A stretch of 64,000 nt of DNA, taken from assembly GCA_037176725.1 (NCBI GenBank), contig JAZBRS010000060.1:59486001-59550000 (forward strand). Direction: 5' to 3'. Of this stretch, positions 9,112 to 20,688 are shown piece after piece. The notes beneath the pieces are model-generated. The model ran no database searches, was not told the DNA's origin, and saw only the letters and a list, made by a program, of their open reading frames with translations. Within the stretch, counting starts at the first letter, position 1. Every line of letters begins with the position of its first letter. The stretch comes from Posidonia oceanica (taxonomy: Eukaryota; Streptophyta; Magnoliopsida; Alismatales; Posidoniaceae). The position numbers and the translations under genes are program-made.

Positions 9112-12100
9112 TGGCAGGCCCGGACCCTTGGAGCCCTCTTGGTGATTGCTGGATCAAACCCCAACCAAACCCTAACCCTAATCCTCCTCCCTACCCTTCA
9201 AAATCAGCCTGTTTTGACCTAAACCTTTACCCCCCTTCCCAACCTCAAAACCTAACCAAAATCCATAGGAAAACCCACCACCATCCACCCAACAAACCTA
9301 CCCAAAGACCTAGGAATTTCCAAACCTAACCCATTCCCAAAAACCCTGGAAAACTTAGGAGAAACTACCCTTCTTCTACACCTTGAAACCCCTCCAAAAC
9401 CTCCTTAGAATCGAACCAAAACTTTAGAAGCAAGACTTCAAACCCTAGACTACCCACTCACCAATTCTCACCCCATTCCAAGACCATTAAGACCCTCTTT
9501 CACCCAAATTATCCTTTTCTCTCTCCGGGATTATCATTTTCTCTCTCCTCTCTCTCTCCTGATTATCATCTCTCTTTTCACCCCTTTCTTATCCTTTTTC
9601 TGGTCTGGCTGTGGGCCCCCTCTGTGCTTCTATCCTTCCTCTATCTTATCCCTATTTTTACTTCATTTTTAATATTTTTTCTGAATTTTAAAAAATTGTT
9701 TTCTTCCAACCTATCTCTTTTCCTCTTATTTCCCTCTTTTTCCATTTCTCTACTCCTTCTCTTTTACTTTTCCCTCTCTTGCAAAAATCCACAAAAACCC
9801 ATAAAAATCTGCAAAACCTCAAAGCATAAAACAAACAAATCAGTACCCTAAGAAAAACAATCAAAAAATGTTAAACAAGCAATTAACAACTTAAACTTAA
9901 CTAAAGCAAGCTAAAAAAAAAAAAACCAAGCATGCAAACTAAAAAATGCAAAACAAATCAAAAGAAAACACTGAAAAATCAAGGAAAAAGCTAAAATAAA
10001 ATCAAAACCCACCAAAGGTAAAAACCCATCAGAAGAATTAAAAAACAAACCCAAAAAGAAGAATTAAAAAATCAAATACTAAAACAAGTAATTAAGGAAG
10101 GCAAAAGACTTAACCTAGTAAACATAAGAAAAACAAGTTAAAAACTTAATTTAAAAAAAAGAAAAAAAACACATCTGAAAGACCTAAAAAACACCCTATC
10201 AAACCAGAAAAATCCAACTAAAAACTTCAAGAAAAATCAACAAAATAAAAATCAAAACACAACTTAAAAGACTTAAGAAGGAAAAAACCCTAAAAAGACT
10301 AAAACTTAAGAACCTAAAACCAACCCTAATTAATACGAAATAAATCCTAAAAAATCCTAATCAATATTCTAAGTGTCCAACAAGGGAAATACAATTTTTA
10401 AAACAATTTAAAAAGGGTTCAACAAACACTTAATCAAGAGAAAACTAATTAAAAGCAAAACCAAAACCCTAAAACCCTCATTAAGCCCAAAACACATTAA
10501 TCAACTCTAAATGACCATTAAAAATCTTAATTAAAGTCCTAACCTACAGCACAATCCTTCTGGCATTTTTATTTATTTTTAGTTTACTTTTACCTATTTT
10601 ATTTCCCCATTCTACCCCCTCTTTCTTTCTTATTTCCCTTCTTTCTTTCTTACTTTTCCTAACTGGGCTCAATCCAGCCCGTTTCTTTTTCTTTTATTTT
10701 CTCTGCTTTTTCCCTTCGGCCCGCACAGTCCGGCCCACGCACTCCGTCTTCCTCCTTCTCCTTCTGCAGGTTTTTTCTGCATTTCTTCCCGCGAGCGGCC
10801 GGCTACAGATTTCCCTCCTCCATTCGAAATTCAAGCCTCCATCACTTCAATCCACAGAGCTCGCCGCCCCTCCTTCCTCTCCACGGCTTTTCCGGAGCTG
10901 GTCGCCCTGTCCCCTCTGCTGCAGTGATCGCCGGCCGAGTTTGAATTCTCAGCTCACGCCCAGCAGTAGCAGCTCCGGATATAAGCCTCCCGTCCTCCCT
11001 TCGATCGAGAGCGCCAGAGAGACCAGTGCAGAACCAATGCGAGCAACCTTCAGCTTCAGAGCGAATTCAAAGAGGAACCCAGAGCTCAATCCAATTCCAG
11101 AGAGCCATTTTCCATTCTCCTTTCTTCCAGCCGCAACTCATCCCTTTTCTTCTCTGCCTCCTCCGCTTCCAGAAGAGAGAGTGGCCAGGGAGGGTGATCC
11201 GAGTGCTCATCTTGGCGTCTCGAAGAGAGAGACCCCAATTCCCTAGCCTTCCTTCAGCAACCATCTCCCATTTCCATTCAGAAACCTTCAGCAAAACCTC
11301 CTCTCCCTTTTCCAGTAAGCCAGACCCACTCCAAGCCTCAGAACTCCTCCCTGTTACTTCCCCAATCTCACCCAACACTTGGTCTTCTTCCTCCAACATT
11401 TCCCAGCCATTCCACCCCACGAAACCACCTGAAATCTCCCAGAAACACCACCTGACCCCAACCGGAACCCAACTCCTTCCCTTCGGCAATTCCCATCACT
11501 CCAGTCCACCATTGCCTCCCAAAATCCACCCAGATAATCCCCAAACCATCTCCTTTGCAAAGCCTCTGGCCTCGAACCCAACCGCTCACCACAGACCAAG
11601 AATTCCACAACAAACACCTTACCTCGTCTCAGACCAGAAATCCACCCAAACTCCAAGACCTCTCCTCGCTCTCCGGAAAGCCCTTCCAAGCATCCGGACA
11701 GCTTCGCCAGCCTTCCAGCAATCCCCCAGAGGCCTCCGCTTTGCCGGACGAGCAGCGGACAAAGCCCCCCACCTCCGGCTGCCCACTGTCGACCCAAAAA
11801 TTCCAATCTCCCGCTCGAGCTGCAGAAGCTCGATCTGATCGTCCGAGGAGCTCCGGAAGAACGTCTTGAAGAAGTTCCAACCGTCGCGAGCCGCTGGAGG
11901 TCTCCGCTGCGACCGGACGAGGACCGCCGGCCACCCCCGATCCTGTTGAGGTCGGGAGCGCACTCTGGACGTGAGCGCAGGTATCTCCTTGCCTCCCCCG
12001 CTCCCTCTCCCTCCTCTAATGCTTTTCCGCCAACCAGAAGTAGTTTCCAAGCCCTCCAGCTCCGCCTGCAAGTCGCCGGACAAACCGTCTTCTCCGGCGC

Positions 12101-14026
12101 TGGCCTCCTGTTCTCCGGACGCTCCGCCCAACAGAACTTTGCTCCGACAGTCTCTGAAGCTCCGCACGAACGCCGGTAGCGCCCTCCGCCGATCAGCATC
12201 TCCGCAGCTCCCTGTGCCGACGGTGGTGAGCTCCGGTGGCATTCTGCTACAGTGCCAGCCACCGCCGGCGGATCACTGTTGGTTTATTTTTCCAGTTATA
12301 ATGTTTTTATGCAAATATTACATTCCTGCCTTAAGTTTTTACATTTTTGCGTTCTGGTCCTTAGTTTATTTAAGTTGCTTAGTTTTTAATTTAATATCAT
12401 GCTAAATTGCTTATCTTATTCCTGTTTTTCAGTATTTTCATTCTGGTCCTTTTACTGTGCTGTGTAGTTGTAATTTTTTATGTTTTAGTCCCTCTGTTTT
12501 CAATTTTTGCACTTAAGTCCTGTTTTAATTCAGATCATTTAGCTGCATGCATTTTACCATATCACATTGCATTCTAGCCCCTTGCATTTTTCTGATTTTG
12601 CACTTAAGTCCATGCACTGTAGTAACCTAGGTTTCATTTATGATTTTTGCATACTGCATTGCATATTTTACCCCCTAGTTTTGCATTTTTGCATATAGGT
12701 CCATTTTAAATGGACAGTGACTGTGCTGCATGCATTTTAGCTTATTATATTGCATTTTTAACCCTGTATTTTCCAAAAATCACACTGTAGTCCTGTCCCC
12801 TATTTTTCAGAGCATGTTTTCCATATAAAATTGCATTTTTAACCCCTGCATGATTTCAGAAATCACACATAGGTCCCTGCATCTTTTAAAAAATCATGTG
12901 AAAAGACCATTTTGCCCCTAGGTTGCATTCTAGCTCCTATGCCCACCAAATTGCATATAGACCTTCCACTAGTATTCCCAGACTCCCCAGAACCTTGTTT
13001 TCTGGAAAATTTGCATTTTAGACCCCAGTTTTTTTTTTCAAAATTGCACTCTGATTTCTTTCTGTTTTCAAAACCTCTTTTAAAGCGTACCTTCTTTTCA
13101 AAACAACTTTCTGAGCCTAGTTTTTTGCCAAATAGACCTCTGTCTTCCCCTGTTTTCAAAATCCTTTCCCATGGAACCCTGTTTTCTAGGAAATTTGCAT
13201 TTGTAGCCCCTTTTCTCTTTCAAAATGCCTTCTGAACTCCTGGCTTTTCCCAGTTTCTTATCATTGCTTTTTCTTGCTTTTGCATGCATCCTGCACTCAT
13301 CTAGTCTTGCATTTTAGCATCTTCTTGCACACACTAAGCACTTTTAGCTCCCTTCCACTTGGGAGAACCTTTTGCACATCCCTAGGACCTCCTGAACACC
13401 TAGATCTATTCTTCTCCCCTGTTCTGGCCCTTCTGCCTTGGAGCTGCGGTATCTTTCAATCCGGCCGTCGGATCTTCTCAAGTAAGCTGCCCAGGCGACC
13501 GCAGCGAAGCGCTCTTCAGCATGGACCAGACAGATCTCAGATCAGGCTCCCGGATTTCCAGGTATGTCCTCCTGAACCCCTGCATTGCATTGCATTTGCA
13601 TACCATTTGCACAGTTTTCCTTGTTTTCGCTTTCTGTCTCTTTGAGCATGTAGAATAGGGCCTCCCCCTTTTGCTTGTATCTTCCAATCCCCGTTTCGCG
13701 TACCCCTGAGTGTTTTGTGTTGAGTTTTCCCTGGATCTATCACTTAATGTGGCTTTCTTCTCCCTTTTCCACGATCCGATCGCATCGCAAGCTTTGGGCA
13801 GCATGCGAGACACACCGTGGAACGGTTTAGTGGGAAACAGTCGCTAAGAAGTGGTAATCCCTCCATTTGCACACTCTCCCCTCTGTAGGTCTTCACACCT
13901 ACTCCGAGTGGTCCTAAACGACGTCTGTTCTTACACACACGTTGTCTTTGCCTCCCCTTTGGCCCCTTCTAATCTTTTTCTGCATTCTTGCATTCGCATG
14001 GTTTTTCCGAGGTTTTTGCTTCGCTG

Positions 14027-14385
14027 TTTTGGCACCGTTTCGCGTGCCTATTCTCGTTTTGGCACCGTTTTGCGTGCCCATCTTTTTCTTGCCTTATTTT
14101 GTGTGCTGCCTCGCTTTCTCGCTCATTTTGCGTGCCGGTTTTATTCTTTCGCTCCGTTTTGCGTGCCTTTCTGTTTTCTCGTCTCGTTTCGCGTGCCTTC
14201 CTGCTCTCTTGTCTCGTTTTGCGTACTGTCCTGCTTTCTCGCTTGTTTTGCGCGCCGTTTTCGCTCTTTTGCATCGTTTTACATGCGTTGCTCATTTCTC
14301 GCCTCGTTTTGCGTATTTTGCGCCGTTTTCCCTTGCATGCCGACTGCATTGCATGGTTTCCTCGTTGTTTTGCTTTCTCGCCTGC
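14027..14385 (+). repeat. 30-bp CGTTTTGCGTG repeats in the LTR (element 1)
   Basis: About a dozen imperfect 28-31-bp units each start CGTTTTGCGTGCC or close to it and end in a TTCTCGC-like pyrimidine run. Copy number differs between the LTRs of this window. Confidence 0.85.
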
Positions 14386-14390
14386 ATTTG

Positions 14391-14400
14391 CATATAAGGC
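14391..14400 (+). promoter_or_regulatory. Possible TATA box of the LTR promoter (element 1)
   Basis: GCATATAAGG lies about 580 bp before the LTR end, just after the 30-bp repeats, and is followed by the conserved GGCTGTGATGCTTACTG. Equivalent CATATAGGG sequences occur at the same place in the other LTRs. The promoter role is inferred from position and motif only. Confidence 0.4.
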
Positions 14401-14611
14401 TGTGATGCTTACTGCCTGGAGTTCTCACGAGCTAGGTTTCGCCTGGTCCGGAACACAGACAGCGTAGCTAAGCATTTAGAGAGCACATTTACTTCTTTGC
14501 TTTGTCTCTCCCCACTTAGAGCACACCTTGAGCATTCATTCAGGCATTTATAGGCACATAGGCATTCAATCCTGCATTTTCCTGCGTATGCGAGCGTAAG
14601 CCTAGAAAGAC

Positions 14612-14720
14612 CGATTCTCGGGCGTGTCGGGAGTGCCTAATACCTTCCCCGCGCGTAACAGGAGTCCTTACCCTGTCTTTCGGCCCGCAATGACCGTACT
14701 ACCCTTATCCTAGGCTAGAG
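14612..14720 (+). other. Conserved LTR block (R/U5 side), element 1
   Basis: This block (CGGGCGTGTCGGGAGTGCC, CCTTCCCCGCGCGTAAC, AGGAGTCCTTACCCTG) is far better conserved among all LTR copies here than the rest of the LTR, including the diverged element 3 (about 52115-52215). Its position after the presumed TATA suggests a transcribed, constrained leader or polyadenylation/packaging region; that role is inference. Confidence 0.5.
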
Positions 14721-14974
14721 TCCTCTCATTTGCATTTGTTTGCATTTGTTTTCCTTTGCATTGCTTTGCTTTGCATTTTTTGCTCGGTTTTGCGTGTTAA
14801 TTCACGCATTTCCCCCGGTTTTCCTTGTCTCCCGTTAATAGACATGGTGGCGACTCTGATTTGTCTTATCTTTCCTTTTTCTCCTCGATTTCAAGTGTTT
14901 TCGAGTTGAGCCTCTTCCTCGGATCTCAATCGCCGCTGAATATAGCGAGCCTGATTCCGATCGGGATCGCTACA

Positions 14975-17900
14975 GATAGGTCCGTAACCTATCCTTCCAG
15001 TCGATAACTCCAAAACATATCACTTTTCTTTTCCATTGCAGTCGATCGATCCGAAACCTAACCTTCCGGTCGATAAGTCCGAAACTTATTACTTTTCTTT
15101 TCCTTTGCAGTGGATAGGTCCGAAACCTATCCCTCCTGTCCAATAGTCCGAAACTTATCACTTTTCTTTCCTTTACGGTCGATAGGTTCGAAACCTTGCC
15201 TTACGATCGATAAGTTCGAAACTTATCACTTTTCTTTTCCTTTGCCGTCAGTAGGTCCGAAACGTATCCTTCCCGCCGATAAGACCGAAACTAATTACTT
15301 TACTTTTCCAATGCGGTCGATAGGTTCGAAACATATCCTTCCCGTCGAAAAGTCAGAAACTTATAACTTTTCTTTCCTTTGCGGTCGATAGCTCCGAAAC
15401 CAATCCATCTAGTCGATAAGTCCGAAACTTATCACTTTTCCTTTTCTTTACGGTAAATAGGTCCAAAACCTATCCTTCCGGTCGTTAAGTCTGAAACTTA
15501 TCACTTTTATTTTCCTTTGCGGTTGATTGGCTCGAAACCTATCCGTCCGGTCGATAAGTCTGAAACTTATCACTTTTCTTTTCCTTGGCGGTCGTTAGGA
15601 CCGAAACCTATCCTTTCGGTCTTTAAGTCCGAAACTAATCACTTTTCATTTCCTTTCCGATCGATTGGTCCAAAGCCTATACTTCCGGTCGATAAGTCCG
15701 AAACTTATCACTTTTCTTTCCTTTGTAGTTGATAGGTCCGAAACCTAAATTTCCAGTCGATAAGTCCAAAACTTGTCACTATCCTTTTCCTTTGCGGTCG
15801 ATATGTCTGAAACCTATCCATCTAGTCGATAACTCCGAAACTTATCACTTTTCTTTTCCTGTGCGGTCGATAGATCCGATACCTAACCTTCCGGTCGGTA
15901 TGTCCGAAACTTATCACTTTTCTTTACCTTTGCGGTCGATTGGTCGGAAACCTATCCTCCCAGTCGATAAGTCCGAAACTTATCACTTTTCATTTCCTTT
16001 GCGGTCGATAGGTCCAAAACCTATCCTTCGAGTCGAAAAGTCCGAAACTTATCACTATTCAATTCCTTCGCGGTCGATATGTCCGAAACCTATCCTTCCA
16101 GTCCATAAGTCTGACACTTATCACTTTACTTTTCCTTTGCTGTCGATAAGTCCGAAACCTATCCTTCCGATCGATATGTCCGACACTTATCACTTTTCTT
16201 TTACGTTGCGGTCGATAGGTCCGAAACCTATCCTCCTGGTTGATAAGTCCTAAACTTATCAATTTTCATTTCCTTTGCCTTCGATAGGCCCAAAACCTAT
16301 CCGTCCGGTCGATATGTCTGAAAGTTATCGCTTTTCATTTCCTTTGCGGTTGAGGGGTCCGATACCAATCCTTTTGGTCGATAAGTCCAAAACATATCAC
16401 TTTTCTTTTCCTTCACAGTCGATAGGTCCGAATCCTATTCTTCCGGTCGATACGTCCAAACTTATCACAATTCTTTTCTTTTGCGGTCGATAGGTCCGAA
16501 ACCTATCTTTCCGGTCGACTAGTCCGAAACTTATCACTTTTCTTCTCCAATGCTGTCGATAGGTCCGAAACCTATCCTTTCGGTCGATAAGTCTGAAACT
16601 TATCACTTTTCTTTTCCTTTGCAGTCGATCGGTCCGAAACCAATCCTCCCGGTCGACAAGTCCTAAACTTATCACTTTCCATTTCCTTTGCGTTCTATAG
16701 GCCTGAAACCAATCCTTCTGGTCGATAAGTCAGAAACTTATTACTTTACATTTCCTTTGCGGTCAATAGGTCCGTAACATATCCTTTCCATCGACAAGTC
16801 TGAAACTTATCACTTTTCTTTCCTTCGCAGTCGATAGGTCGGAAACCTATCCATCGGGTCAATATGTCCGAAACTTATCACTTTGCTTGTCCTTTGCGGT
16901 TGATAGGTCCGAAACCTAACCATCCGGTCGATAAGACCGAAACATATCACTTTTCTTTTCCATTGCGGTCGATAGGTCCGAAACCTATCCTTCCGGTCGA
17001 TATGTCTGAAACTTTTCACTTTTCTTTTCCTTTGCGGTCGATAGGTCCGAAACCTATCCTTCCAGTCGATAAGTCAGAAACTTATCACTTCTCATTTCCT
17101 TTGCGATCAATATGTCTGAAACTTATCACTTTTCTTTTCCTTGGCGGTCGATAGGTCCGAAACCTATCCTTCCGGTCGATAAGTCTGAAACTTAACACTT
17201 TTCTTTTCCTTTGCGGTCGATATTTCCGAAACTTATCGCTTTTCTTTTCCTATGCGGTCGATTGGTCCAAAACCTATTCTTCCAGTCGATAAGTCCGAAA
17301 CTCATCACTTTTCTTTTCCATTGTGGTCTATAGGTCAGAAATCAATCCTTACGGTCCAAAGCCTATACTTTTGTTCGATAAGTCCGCAACTTATCACTAT
17401 TCTTTCCTTTGTGGTCGATTGGTCCGAAATCTAACCTTCCAATCGAGAAGTCAAAAAGTTATCACTATCCATTTCCTTTGCGGACGATAGGTCCGAAACC
17501 TATCCTTCCAGTCGAAAACTCCAAAACCTATCACTTTTCTTTTCCATTGCAGTCGATCGATCCGAAACCTAACCTTCCGGTCGATAAGTCCGAAACTTAT
17601 CACTTTTCTTTTCCTTTGCAGTGGATAGGTCCAAAACCTATCCCTCCTGTCCATTAGTCCGAAACTTATCACTTTCCCTTCCTTTACGGTAAATAGGTCT
17701 GAAACCTATCTTTCCGGTCGATAAGTCCGAAACTTATCACTTTTCTTCTCTGATGCTGTCGATAGGTCCGAAACCTATCCTTTCGGTCGATAAGTCTGAA
17801 ACTTATCACTTTTCTTTTCCTTTGCAGTCGATTGGTCCGAAACCTATCCTCCCGGTCGATAAGTCCTAAACTTATCACTTTTCATTTCCTTTGCGTTCTA

Positions 17901-20688
17901 TAGGCCTGAAACCAATCCTTCCGGTCGATAAGTCAGAAACTTATCACATTTCATTTCCTTTGCGGTCAATAGGTCCGAAACAAATCCTTTCCGTCGACAA
18001 GTCCGAAACTTATCACTTTTCTTTTCCTACGCAGTCGATATGTCGGAAACCTATCCATCGGGTCGATAAGTCCGAAACTTATCACTTTGCTTTTCCTTTG
18101 TGGTCGATAGGTCCGAAACCTAACCATCCGGTCGATAAGACCGAAACATATCACTTTTCTTTTCCATTGCGGTCGATAGGTCCGAAACCTATCCTTCCAG
18201 TCGATAAGTCAGAAACTTATCACTTTTCTTTTCCTATGCGGTCGATATGTCTGAAACTTATCACTTTTCTTTTCCTTGGCGATCGATCGGTTTGAAACCT
18301 ATCCTTCCGGTCGAAATGTCCGAAACTTATCACTTTTCGTTTCCTTTGCGGTCGATAGGTCCAAAACCTATCCTTCCAGTCAATAAGTCCGAAACTTATC
18401 ACTTTCCATTTCCTTTCAGGTCGATATGTCCGAAACCGATCCATGCAGTCCTTAAGTCCAAAACTTATCACTTTTCTTTTCCATTGCAGTCGATTGGTCC
18501 GAAACCGGTCCTTCCTGTCGATATGTCTGAAACTTTTCACTTTTCTTATCTATTGCGGTCGATAGGTCCGAAACCTGTCCTTCCGGTCGATAAGTCCAAA
18601 ACTAACCACTTTTCTTTTCCTTTGCGGTCGATAGGTCTGAAACCCATCCTTCTGGTCGATATGTCTGAAACTTATCACGTTACGTTTCCTTTGAGGTCGA
18701 TAGGTCCGTAACCTATCCTTCCAGTCGATAAGTCCAAAACTTATCACTTTTATTTTCCTATGCGGTCGATAGGTCCGAAACCTATCCATCCGGTCGATAA
18801 GTTTGAGATTTGTCACTTTTCTTTTCCTTTGCGGTTGATAGGTCCGAAACCTAGACTTCCGGTCGATAAGTCCGAAACTTATCAGTTTTCTTTTCCTTTG
18901 CGGACGATCGGTCCGATACCTAACCTTCCGGTCGATAAGTCCGAAACTTATCACTTTTCTTTTCCTATGTGGTTGATAGGTCCGAAACCTATCCTTCCGG
19001 TCGATAAGTCCGAAACTTATCACTTTTCTTTTCCTTTGTTGTCGATAGGTCCGAAACATATCCTACCGATCGATAAGTCCGAAACTTATCACTTTTCTTT
19101 TCTTTTGCGGTCGATAGGTCCGAAACCTATCCTCCCGGTCGATAAGTCCTAAACTTATCAATTTTCATTTCCTTTGTCTTCGATTGGTCCGAAACCTATC
19201 CTTCCGGCCGATAAGTCTGAAACTTATCACATTTCTTTTCCTTTGCGATCGATAGGTCCGAAACATATCCTTCTGATCGATAAGTCCGAAACTTATCACT
19301 TCTATTTTCCAACGCGGTTGATAGGTCCGAATCCTATCTTTCCGGTCGATAAGTCCAAAACTTATCACTTTTCTTTTCTATTGCGGTCGATTGGTCCGAA
19401 AACTGTCCTTCTGGTCGATAAGTCCGAAACTTATCACTTTTCTTTTCCTTTGCATTCGATAGTCCAAAACCAATCCACCCGGATGATATGTCCTAAACTT
19501 ATCACTTATCATTTCCTTTGCGTTCTATAGGCTCGAAACCTCTGCTTCCGGTCGGTAAGCCTGAAACTTATCACTTTTCATTTCCTTCGCGGTCATTAGG
19601 TCCGAAACCAATCCTTCCGGTTGACATGTTCGAACGTTTTCACTTTTCATTACCTTTGCGATCGATAGGTCCGAAACCTATCCTTCTGGTCGATAAGTCC
19701 GAAACTTATCACTTTTCTTTTCCTTTGCAGTCGATAGTCCAAAACCTATCCACCCGATCAATATGTCCTAAACTTATCACTTTTCGTTTCCTTTGCATTC
19801 TATAGGCTCGAAACCTCTACTTTCAGTCGATAAGTCTGAAACTTATCACTTTTCATTTCCTTCGCGGTCATTAGGTCCGAAACCAATCCTTCCGGTTGAC
19901 ATGCTCGAAAGTTTTCACTTTTCTTTTCCTTTGCGGTCGACAGGTCAGAAACCTATCCCTCTGGTCGATAAGTCCGAATCTTATCACATTTCTTTTCCTT
20001 TGTGGTCGATAGGTCCGAAACCTATCCTTCCGGTCGATAAGTGCGAAACTTATCACTTTTCTTTTCCATTGCGATCGATAGGTCCGTAACCAATCCTTCG
20101 AATCGATAAGTCCGAAACTTATCACTTTTCTTTTCCATTGCGGTCGATATGTCCAAAACCTATCCTTCTGGTTGATAAGTCTAAAACTTATCACTTTTCT
20201 TTTCCTTTATGGTTGATAGGTCCGAAACCTATCCTTCCGGTCGATAAGTTCGAAACTTATCACCTTTCTATTCCATTGCAGTCGATAGGTCCGAAACCAA
20301 TCCTTCCGGTCGTTAAGTCCGAAACTTATCACTTTTCTTTTCCTTTGCGGACGATAGGTCCGAAACCTATCTATCCGTTCGATAAGTATGAAACTTAACA
20401 CTTTTCGTTTCCTTTGCGGTCGATATGTTCAAAACATATCACTTTTCTTTTCCTATGCTGTCGATTGGTCTGAAACCTATCCCTCCAGTCGATATGTCCG
20501 AAACTCATCACTTTTCTTTTCCTTTGCGCTCGATAGGTCAGAAATCTATCCTTCCGTTCCAAAGCCTGTACTTTCGGTCGATAAGTCCGAAACTTATCAC
20601 CTTTCTTTCCATTGCGGTCGATTGGTCCGAAACCTAACCTTCCGGTCGATAAGTCCAAAACTTATCACTATCCAATTCCTTTGCTGTC
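14975..20688. repeat. Satellite higher-order repeat, copy 1
   Basis: The variant string TCGATAACTC at 15001 recurs at 20715 (5714 bp later). Monomer variants follow in the same order in both copies: CGATCGATCC, GTGGATAGG, GATAGGTTCGAAACC, GATAAGACCGAAAC, GTAAATAGG. Copy 1 also contains an internal duplication of about 1.2 kb: marker CGTTCTATAGGCC occurs at 16691 and 17894. Confidence 0.85.

Larger units (their letters stand above)
1..14974 (+). mobile_element. Element 1: non-autonomous Tat/Ogre-like Ty3/gypsy retrotransposon (5' part outside window)
   Basis: The element runs from inside gag-pro at the window edge through an integrase fragment, a plant-mobile-domain-like ORF, a repeat-rich 3' UTR, a polypurine tract and a complete 3' LTR ending at 14974. 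Everything matches element 2 (26651-46934, opposite strand) in the same order. Reverse transcriptase, RNase H and the integrase zinc domain are absent, so it could only move with enzymes supplied in trans. Its reading frames carry premature stops at 1999, 2208 and 5003, so it is now dead. The base after the LTR is satellite DNA, which shows insertion into the array. Assignment to the Tat/Ogre group is from family knowledge of LTR size, DNGS protease and PBS. Confidence 0.9.
9096..14974 (+). repeat. 3' LTR of element 1 (5879 bp)
   Basis: It begins TGTTGACACCCCATCT after the polypurine tract and ends GATCGCTACA. It is homologous along its length to the LTRs at 26651-32491, 46935-52522 and 58161-64000. 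Visible sections in order are a C/A-rich start, a long A-rich stretch (9840-10540), a GC-rich section (10740-12260), a section of repeated GCATTTTAGTCC-like motifs (12400-13330), 30-bp repeats (14027-14385), a TATA-like element (14391) and a strongly conserved end. No coding region is credible. The bases after it, GATAG, are the predicted target-site duplication. Confidence 0.93.

Noticed and set aside
9166..9186. Telomere-like CCCTAACCCTAA near the LTR start (also about 32400 and 63960)
   Set aside because: Only about two units, at the same place in each LTR, so it is ordinary LTR sequence and not a telomere.
11026..11838. Pro/Ser-rich frame in the LTR, with a counterpart at 29864-30913 (-) and overlapping frames on the other strand
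   Set aside because: GC-rich LTR sequence with open frames in several registers. The counterparts differ in length and break, and no domain is recognisable.
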